A stretch of DNA of 15,507 nt from Bacteroidales bacterium UBA2295. Its GTDB lineage: Bacteria; Bacteroidota; Bacteroidia; Bacteroidales; Tenuifilaceae. The stretch is from positions 1-15,507 of the forward strand of contig DDWD01000024.1 of the NCBI GenBank assembly GCA_002345825.1. The letters run 5' to 3'. Shown here piece by piece: positions 1 through 5,691 of this stretch. Both the position numbers and the translations under genes were made by a program. The notes below the pieces were generated by a model that saw only the letters and a list, made by a program, of their open reading frames with translations, made no database searches and had not been told where the DNA came from. The stretch's first letter is position 1. Each line of letters opens with the position of its first letter.

Positions 1-2655
1 GAAATTTTTGTAATCAACCGAGCCATTAAAACCGAAGGTAAAGGCTGGTGTTGGATTTCCAATTATTGTTCTGTCCTTCTCGTTAATAACACCGTCGTTG
101 TTTACATCAACAAATCTAACATCGCCGGGCTTGGCTTTTTCCTGTAGCACTTTACCGGTTTTGCCAATGTGCTGAAAAACTTCTGCTTCGCTTTGAAAGA
201 TACCATCAGTCTTATATCCCCAGAAATAAGCAATGGGTAGCCCCAGCTCGGTACGAGTTACCATACCAGCCACAGCCCAAGATGCTCCAGGAAGAACTCC
301 CTCCTCATTACCAATATTGATCATCTCGTTGTGGTTGTATGCGCCGTTTAAACCTACCGAATAGCCTAAATCGTTGATATAATGACGCCAGTTGATTGAA
401 AGTTCAACCCCATTATTTCGTACACTACCAACGTTGGCAAACGGCGGATCGTTACCAACGTGAGCTGGTATTGGAATTCTTTCGAGCAAACCGCTTGTAG
501 TTTTTATGTAGTAATCGACTGTAGCCGTTAACCTGTTGTTGTAGGCTCCAAAATCGAGGGCAATGTCAATCTGCTCAGATTCTTCCCAGTGGATATCGTT
601 ATTCTCGATGTAAGCTGGCGATGCACCAACCTCTCTCCCACCACCAAACAGATATCCTCGGCTTTTATCCATTACCGATATAAACTGGTAGTTTCCAATC
701 TCTTGATTTCCGTTAATACCCCACGATGCTCTAAACTTAAGGAAGCTTATCTGATCGACACTTGGGAAAAATTCCTCATCGCTGATTACCCACGATACAC
801 CTAGCGAAGGGAAAATACCGTACCTACGGTTGGCTCCAAACTTTGATGAACCATCTCTTCTGATAATCCCGGTGAATGAGTACTTGCTCTTATAATCGTA
901 GGTTACACGGGCAAAACCTGAAAGTAGTGCAGAATGCGATGCGCCACCATTGGCTGTCCAAGCAGTATCGGTAGCCATATTCAGGTATACATGATTAGGA
1001 TCGTTAATTGGTACCTTGGCATTAAATCCAAACAAATTCTCGAAGTTCGATTTGCTGGCTGTCATCCCTACCAAAGCAGAAAGGTTGTGATCCTCAATCT
1101 GCTTGTTGTAGGCCAATGTGTTTTCCCACTGCCAAGTATAGTACCGCTCAATATTCTTTTGTACCGATGTTTTCTCGTCGTTAAGCTGAGCCCCATTTAG
1201 GTAAAATAGGGGTCTGTAAGAATCGGAAAGGACGTAGGCCAGGTCGATACCCAGGCTCGAACGTAGATTTAGCCCTTCGATAATTTCCAACTCTCCGAAC
1301 ACGTTACCCACAACTTTATCGACCCTAGTCTCTGCATTTTCGAGTTCCATTAGGGCTAATGGGTTTACTATCTCAGCTCCAACGTAATTTGATATCCCGT
1401 ACACTTTACCATCAGCAGTAGTTACCACTGGCTCACTTGCATACGGATCTGTAGCCAGAACATCGGGATCGGTTTCGTATAAAGGAGTAAGTGGGTCGAG
1501 ATTGAGGGCGCTACTGTATGCACCGTTAAACGACTGGTTGCTAGCAATTCCCCTTCGCACTATATGCGAGTAGGCCAAATTACTACCAAATTTAAACGAT
1601 TTATTTACCTGATGCCTAGAATTTAAGCGACCAGTAATACGGTCGAATTGCGACTTTTCGCCACCAATAATACCTTGCTGCGAGAAGTACGACATAGACG
1701 ATGCATAGCTCGACTTTTCGTTTCCGCCCGTAACAGAGAGTTCATGGTTGGTCATTGGAGTATTTGACTGGAACAAATGATCTTGCCAGTTTGTATTGTA
1801 CTGTGGAATTTCGTTTAAATCGAAAGGTTCAGTCAGGTTTGAATTTCTGGCACCCTCGTTCATAAGCTCGCGGTACTGGTCGGCATTAAGCATATCAAGG
1901 GTTTTGTATGCATTCTGAATTCCATGATACCCAGAATAGGTAACGCTCATATCGCCAGATTTAGAACCTTTGGTGGTTATTAGCACCACCCCGTTGGCTG
2001 CACGGGCACCATAAATTGCTGCTGAAGCAGCATCTTTTAGCACATCAATGGACTCGATATCACCGGGATTCAGGTAATCGATTCCACCAACTGCCATACC
2101 GTCGACAATATAAAGAGGATCGGCATTGCCGGTAGTTCCAGCACCCCTTACCCTAACGGTTGGAGCCTCACCGGGCTGACCAGAAAGGTTGGTAATTTGA
2201 ACGCCTGCCGTCCGACCTTGCATTGCTTGGTCAATTCTTAGCACAGGTGTGGAGCTTATCTCCTCGGCATCGACACTGGAGATGGCACCAGTAACTACTT
2301 TCTTTTTCTGTACGCCATATCCAATTACAACCACCTCGTCGAGTTCAGTCGATTGAACCAAAAGATTAATTTCAATAATCGATTGATTATCTACGGGAAC
2401 AATCATACTCTGATACCCAACGAATGAAATCTCAAGAACTGCGGTTGGACTTGCAACCTCTATTGAAAACTTCCCGTCAATGTCGGTTGTTGTTCCATTT
2501 ACAGTTCCCCGCTCAAGAACAGTGGCTCCAGGAACAGATAGTCCAGTCTCGGCATCGTTTACTACTCCAGTTACGGTATGTTTCTGAGCAAACAATGAAC
2601 TTGATATGGCAACAAGGACAAAGACAAGCAATAGCCTTAAATACTTTTCTTTCAT
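1..2655 (-). CDS. SusC/RagA-family TonB-linked outer membrane transporter (3' end outside window)
   Basis: This gene encodes an outer-membrane, TonB-energised importer of oligosaccharides that normally works with a SusD lid lipoprotein. The first 885 codons are visible and open; the C-terminal part of the barrel continues beyond base 1. ATG at 2655-2653 starts a classic signal peptide (MKEKYLRLLL, hydrophobic core, cleavage expected at SLFA|Q, residue 23). Residues about 27-100 form a carboxypeptidase-regulatory-like beta-sandwich (GVVNDAETG ... VPGATV ... DIDGKF). The SusC TonB-box-like segment ELDEVVVIGYG is at 105-114. A plug domain follows, with LYIVDG (181-186) and the family signature IESIDVLKDAASAAIYGARA (200-219). 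The rest is barrel strands. There is no N-terminal STN domain, so it is not an anti-sigma-linked transducer type. It is the third gene of the PUL transcription unit after the PKD lipoprotein and GH16; a SusD gene is expected immediately downstream, off the window. Family assignment is very secure. Substrate (beta-glucan) is inferred from the neighbouring GH16. Confidence 0.96.
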   Translation of the reverse strand, partial: MKEKYLRLLLVFVLVAISSSLFAQKHTVTGVVNDAETGLSVPGATVLERGTVNGTTTDIDGKFSIEVASPTAVLEISFVGYQSMIVPVDNQSIIEINLLVQSTELDEVVVIGYGVQKKKVVTGAISSVDAEEISSTPVLRIDQAMQGRTAGVQITNLSGQPGEAPTVRVRGAGTTGNADPLYIVDGMAVGGIDYLNPGDIESIDVLKDAASAAIYGARAANGVVLITTKGSKSGDMSVTYSGYHGIQNAYKTLDMLNADQYRELMNEGARNSNLTEPFDLNEIPQYNTNWQDHLFQSNTPMTNHELSVTGGNEKSSYASSMSYFSQQGIIGGEKSQFDRITGRLNSRHQVNKSFKFGSNLAYSHIVRRGIASNQSFNGAYSSALNLDPLTPLYETDPDVLATDPYASEPVVTTADGKVYGISNYVGAEIVNPLALMELENAETRVDKVVGNVFGELEIIEGLNLRSSLGIDLAYVLSDSYRPLFYLNGAQLNDEKTSVQKNIERYYTWQWENTLAYNKQIEDHNLSALVGMTASKSNFENLFGFNAKVPINDPNHVYLNMATDTAWTANGGASHSALLSGFARVTYDYKSKYSFTGIIRRDGSSKFGANRRYGIFPSLGVSWVISDEEFFPSVDQISFLKFRASWGINGNQEIGNYQFISVMDKSRGYLFGGGREVGASPAYIENNDIHWEESEQIDIALDFGAYNNRLTATVDYYIKTTSGLLERIPIPAHVGNDPPFANVGSVRNNGVELSINWRHYINDLGYSVGLNGAYNHNEMINIGNEEGVLPGASWAVAGMVTRTELGLPIAYFWGYKTDGIFQSEAEVFQHIGKTGKVLQEKAKPGDVRFVDVNNDGVINEKDRTIIGNPTPAFTFGFNGSVDYKNF

Positions 2656-2681
2656 AGGTTTTGCTATTAGTAATTAAAAAT

Positions 2682-2716
2682 GAATAGGTACTACCTTATT
2701 CAACCAATATTGGTTG
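2682..2716 (-). promoter_or_regulatory. Palindrome plus imperfect hairpin between GH16 and susC
   Basis: The 86-bp gap between the GH16 stop and the susC start holds a perfect 16-bp palindrome, CAACCAATATTGGTTG (2701-2716). Abutting it is an imperfect inverted repeat (2682-2701, GAATAGGTA / TACCTTATTC with one bulge). Read on the minus strand, the second hairpin is followed by ATTTTTAATTAC, a poor U-tract. The pair could be an attenuator, an RNA-stability element in front of susC, or a dimeric protein-binding site. The base pairing is seen directly; the role is inference. Confidence 0.45.
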
Positions 2717-2741
2717 TAACAGATTTTTAGAGAGAACCTAA

Positions 2742-3860
2742 TCATTCAGTTTGAAAAACTCTAATGTAATCGACCCTCATTTGCTGAGGGAAAACAGTTG
2801 TAGCATCGGGAGCACCTGGCCAATTACCACCAACCGCAATATTAAAGATAAAGAAATGGGGCTGATGAAATTCCGACATATGATCGGGGGTAATGTTAAC
2901 CTCGTAAAACTTTACATCGTTAACATACCATTTAACAGATGTTTCGTCCCAAGTAAAAGAGAACACGTGATACTCGTCGGCAAATGTACCCGAAGATAGG
3001 GTATAGCCATCGCCGGTAGATGCGTGTCCGTTGCTGTCCCAGTGAAGTGTTCCGTGAACTCTATTGTCACGGCCATCGCCTCCACCAATCATCTCCATAA
3101 TATCTATTTCGCCACAAGCAGGCCAACCAACCGAAGTTATACTATTGCCAAGCATCCAAAGAGCTGGCCAAATACCTTGTCCTTTAGGGAGTAGTGCCCT
3201 AATATCGACCCGACCATACTTGAATGAGAATTTACCCTGAGTTTTCATGCGGGTAGATGTGTAGTTGCGCCCTTGGTAAGACTCTTTACGTGCTTCAATA
3301 GTAAGCACATCATCGCTAACCCAAGCATTCTCGGCACGATAGTATTGCAACTCGTTATTACCCCAGCCGCAAAGATTTGGGCAGCCATCGCCAGTTTCGA
3401 AAACCCATTTATTATCATTTACAGAGTTTGCATCAAACTCATCGTTCCAAATTAGGGTATAGCCATCGTACTCAATTGGGGTAGAGTACCCCTCGCCCAC
3501 CGATACGTTATTTTCTAGATTTATAAATACTGTTCGAGTTGCTTTAATATATCGGCCCGATGAACCGAAGGCTCTTACCTCGATACTAACATTGCCTTGG
3601 GTTGTGAATGTGTAGCTCAAAACTCCGTCAACGGCCTCATCAACCAACTCATCATGCCCTTCTATCCACAGCTCATAGTTTACCGCATTGTCGGCAGTAG
3701 CTATTATATCAACAATACCTGAACCCTCCTCGGGCTGAGAAACCTCTAGCACCAAGTTAGAGGGATCGCCTGTATTTTCAATTGGATTGTCTCCACAGGA
3801 GTATACTAAAACCAAGACCAGCAGAGCAAAAATGGGCATTATATTATTGAGCTTTATCAT
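2742..3860 (-). CDS. GH16 endo-beta-1,3-glucanase (laminarinase-like) lipoprotein
   Basis: This is a probable cell-surface or periplasmic endoglucanase that cleaves beta-1,3 (or mixed-linkage) glucan by a retaining mechanism. The 372-aa protein opens with a type II signal peptide whose lipobox is VYSC (Cys22), followed by GDNP. Residues about 35-117 form a PKD/Ig-like beta-sandwich. The GH16 catalytic domain fills about 130-372. The catalytic signature is GEIDIME, with E251 as predicted nucleophile, D253 assisting and E256 as acid/base, i.e. the beta-bulge ExDxxE form found in laminarinases, agarases and carrageenases. Other laminarinase hallmarks are WPALWMLG (231-238), HGTLHW (269-274), a WYVND segment (311-315) and FNIAVGGNWPG (339-349). 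The domain is complete. It sits between a PKD lipoprotein and susC, consistent with a laminarin PUL. A strong terminator lies directly upstream of its start. Agarase or porphyranase activity is less likely given the WPALWMLG and GNWPG motifs, but substrate is not proven. Confidence 0.93.
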   Translation of the reverse strand: MIKLNNIMPIFALLVLVLVYSCGDNPIENTGDPSNLVLEVSQPEEGSGIVDIIATADNAVNYELWIEGHDELVDEAVDGVLSYTFTTQGNVSIEVRAFGSSGRYIKATRTVFINLENNVSVGEGYSTPIEYDGYTLIWNDEFDANSVNDNKWVFETGDGCPNLCGWGNNELQYYRAENAWVSDDVLTIEARKESYQGRNYTSTRMKTQGKFSFKYGRVDIRALLPKGQGIWPALWMLGNSITSVGWPACGEIDIMEMIGGGDGRDNRVHGTLHWDSNGHASTGDGYTLSSGTFADEYHVFSFTWDETSVKWYVNDVKFYEVNITPDHMSEFHQPHFFIFNIAVGGNWPGAPDATTVFPQQMRVDYIRVFQTE

Positions 3861-3866
3861 ACAAAT

Positions 3867-3905
3867 AAAAAAAACCTATGGTCGACATAAATGCCGACCA
3901 TAGGT
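3867..3905 (-). terminator. Intrinsic terminator between PKD lipoprotein and GH16 genes
   Basis: A perfect 10-bp inverted repeat, CCTATGGTCG (3875-3884) and CGACCATAGG (3895-3904), extends by one A-T pair and encloses a 10-nt loop. On the minus strand the stem is followed at once by eight Us (plus-strand A run 3867-3874). It begins about 10 bp after the PKD gene's stop and ends 6 bp before the GH16 ATG. It therefore lies inside the presumed transcription unit and covers the GH16 ribosome-binding region. It should lower transcription of GH16 and susC relative to the PKD gene. Alternatively it may protect the 3' end of a processed PKD transcript. Confidence 0.8.
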
Positions 3906-3914
3906 ATGTTATAA

Positions 3915-5381
3915 CTATTCGAAAGTTAGGTCGCGAACATAGAATATACCTGTCGCATTGTGGCCTCCGCCACCAATGCCAAGGAAAATCATATCTAAGT
4001 CCGTACGAGCTTTTACGTCTGTAAGATCAAATGAATAGGTAGTCCACTCACCAACTATAACATCGTCTCCTTCTACAACAAACTGAGTTGGGCTATTCCA
4101 CCACTCTTCAGTTTGACTCATATCTGCAAAGCCAAATACAATGTGCTTCACAAGGCCACCATCGGCAAATACAGTTCCTTCTGGGATATAAATGTCAACT
4201 TTGGCAGTTGAAAAATTATCGAACTGGATATCTTTAGGATCAGGACTAACACGTAGTTGTGCTTCTTGATACATAGATGCAATCCTTTCGTACTTACCAA
4301 CTTTTGTTGCTCCCCCTGCTGGATCATCTTGCCCTACAGTTAGTATAGATGTTCCACCAATATCACCAATATATTCATAGCTTTCAGCTGTTTCAAATGT
4401 GTTATAAAGTTCGGTAGGTGTAACGTCCTCAAGGTCTTCTCCAAACTCCTCTGCCTCTTCAACAACTGCTGGCTCATTAGACCAATCGTGATAGCTTACA
4501 TAGTTAAATTGCCAGTACCAACCATCACCAATTACAGAAATAGCCATCAGATCATAAAGTGTTTCTTCTGTAATCTGTATGTCGTAAGTAACTGACTGCT
4601 GTGGTACAGAAACATCACCATCGGGTGTTACTTTTATCAAACCTATCCAAGCGCCTTCGCCAGTTAAAGTTAATTTTCCTGCAGATGGATTATATTCAAA
4701 ATTGTGTGTGCCGCCCAACCAAGCGCTTACATCTACGCCATCTACATTAACCATATTTTCAGGAGTAGCTTCAAAACATGTCTCATTAATTCCTTCGGGG
4801 AAAACTCCACCTTCACCCCACATAACACCACCATCATCAAATGTCATAGTGCCATCTTCGCTAAATGTCCAAGTTTGCTTAAATACACATGGACGTTTCC
4901 CATCGTTTTCTAAAGTCCACCAAGTAGTATAATCATACTCACCAGTTTCTTCGTTTAGACCAGGGCCAATTCCCATTGTAATACCATCACGTAAAAGTCG
5001 CCAATCTTTTGATGACTCACCAACTAGCAGCCTAACGGCTTCATAAGGATCTGTTACGGTAATTGTTTCACTATACTCAACGCTCACATCATCCTTATTG
5101 GTAGCGGTAAGAGTAACGGTATATGAACCCGCTTCGGCATATACGTGAACTGGACTTTCCTCAGTAGATGTTCCTTCGTCTCCAAAATTCCAGCTATAGC
5201 TCTCGGCGTGCTGCGAGTAGTTGGTAAAGGTTACCTCTGTCCAATCATCTTCGCTAATGGCGTACTGGAAGCTAGCTATTGGATCGGGAATCGGTTCGTC
5301 CTCTTTGCATGAATTAAAAAGGGCAATTGAGAATAGCCCTAAAAGCAAAAACGTTGTTGTAAAGATGTTTTTTGTTCTCAT
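3915..5381 (-). CDS. PKD-domain surface lipoprotein, probable glycan-binding protein of the PUL
   Basis: This 488-aa lipoprotein has no recognisable catalytic domain and is best read as a surface glycan-binding protein serving the adjacent transporter and GH16. The signal peptide ends in a lipobox FNSC (Cys25). The residues after it, KEDE, match the acidic/lysine lipoprotein-export signal that sends Bacteroidota lipoproteins to the cell surface. Residues about 34-111 are a PKD domain (SWNFGDEGTS ... HVYAEAGSYTVTLTATN). Residues 112-300 form a Trp/Tyr-rich beta domain of unclear family (TTWWTLEND, CVFKQTWTFSEDGTM). An acidic linker follows at about 301-325. Residues about 330-488 look like a carbohydrate-binding-module-type beta-sandwich ending in YVRDLTFE. 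It is the first gene after the 310-bp control region and is followed by a strong terminator, so it is probably the most abundant product of the unit. The lipoprotein and PKD calls are firm; the binding function is inferred from context. Confidence 0.88.
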   Translation of the reverse strand: MRTKNIFTTTFLLLGLFSIALFNSCKEDEPIPDPIASFQYAISEDDWTEVTFTNYSQHAESYSWNFGDEGTSTEESPVHVYAEAGSYTVTLTATNKDDVSVEYSETITVTDPYEAVRLLVGESSKDWRLLRDGITMGIGPGLNEETGEYDYTTWWTLENDGKRPCVFKQTWTFSEDGTMTFDDGGVMWGEGGVFPEGINETCFEATPENMVNVDGVDVSAWLGGTHNFEYNPSAGKLTLTGEGAWIGLIKVTPDGDVSVPQQSVTYDIQITEETLYDLMAISVIGDGWYWQFNYVSYHDWSNEPAVVEEAEEFGEDLEDVTPTELYNTFETAESYEYIGDIGGTSILTVGQDDPAGGATKVGKYERIASMYQEAQLRVSPDPKDIQFDNFSTAKVDIYIPEGTVFADGGLVKHIVFGFADMSQTEEWWNSPTQFVVEGDDVIVGEWTTYSFDLTDVKARTDLDMIFLGIGGGGHNATGIFYVRDLTFE

Positions 5382-5475
5382 AATTTTAGGTACTTTAAAT
5401 TAGTAATTAGGTTTAACTGGATTTGGTTTTTCAGATTTTCCTAATCACAAATTAATCGTTGCACAACCCTAAATG

Positions 5476-5483
5476 CAAAAATA
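5476..5483 (-). promoter_or_regulatory. Candidate Bacteroidota -7 box for the PUL transcription unit
   Basis: On the minus strand this reads TATTTTTG, an exact match to the Bacteroidota consensus TAnnTTTG. Only a weak -33 element (GTTG at 5504-5501, gap of about 17 bp) is present, as is common for activator-dependent promoters. Transcription would begin near 5469 and give a leader of roughly 90 nt before the PKD gene. The tandem repeats lie just upstream. A second match, TAGTTTTG at 5532-5525, is embedded in those repeats and is less likely because no -33 element is appropriately placed. Confidence 0.4.
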
Positions 5484-5488
5484 CCTCC

Positions 5489-5538
5489 ACATCAAGAGTA
5501 CAACAGTGCTGTATAACACTACATCAAAACTACATCAA
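5489..5538 (-). promoter_or_regulatory. Tandem direct repeats, candidate operator for the adjacent HTH regulator
   Basis: The decamer ACTACATCAA occurs twice exactly (5518-5527 and 5529-5538), 11 bp apart, about one helical turn. A third partial copy, ACATCAA, is at 5489-5495. On the minus strand the pair reads TTGATGTAGT-T-TTGATGTAGT. The two exact copies lie about 50-70 bp upstream of the predicted transcription start, a typical activator position. The adjacent transmembrane HTH regulator is the obvious candidate binder. The repeats are seen; the binding partner is inferred. Confidence 0.5.
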
Positions 5539-5691
5539 TACAAAGCATTATTCCCTGTATATCTGACCTTTAACAACAACTAAACTAAACATTTCTATTT
5601 CTCAAATAAACTCACACACTTCTCGCAAACCTTTGCATTAAATTACCTCAACAGACACGAATTGCTTCAAAGAATGTTTTAAAAATCAATC

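Larger units (their letters stand above)
5382..5691. other. 310-bp control region between regulator gene and PUL structural genes
   Basis: No convincing coding sequence is present. The region holds a Bacteroidota-like -7 box (5476-5483), exact tandem decamers (5518-5538) with a partial third copy at 5489-5495, an imperfect inverted repeat ACAG-TG-CTGT (about 5504-5513) and a short inverted repeat GCAAA-CC-TTTGC (5625-5636). I found no hairpin plus U-tract after the regulator's stop. Some read-through from the regulator gene into the PUL therefore cannot be excluded. Confidence 0.6.

Noticed and set aside
5625..5636. Short inverted repeat GCAAA-CC-TTTGC after the HTH regulator gene, considered as a terminator
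   Set aside because: The 2-nt spacer cannot form a loop and there is no U-tract on either side.
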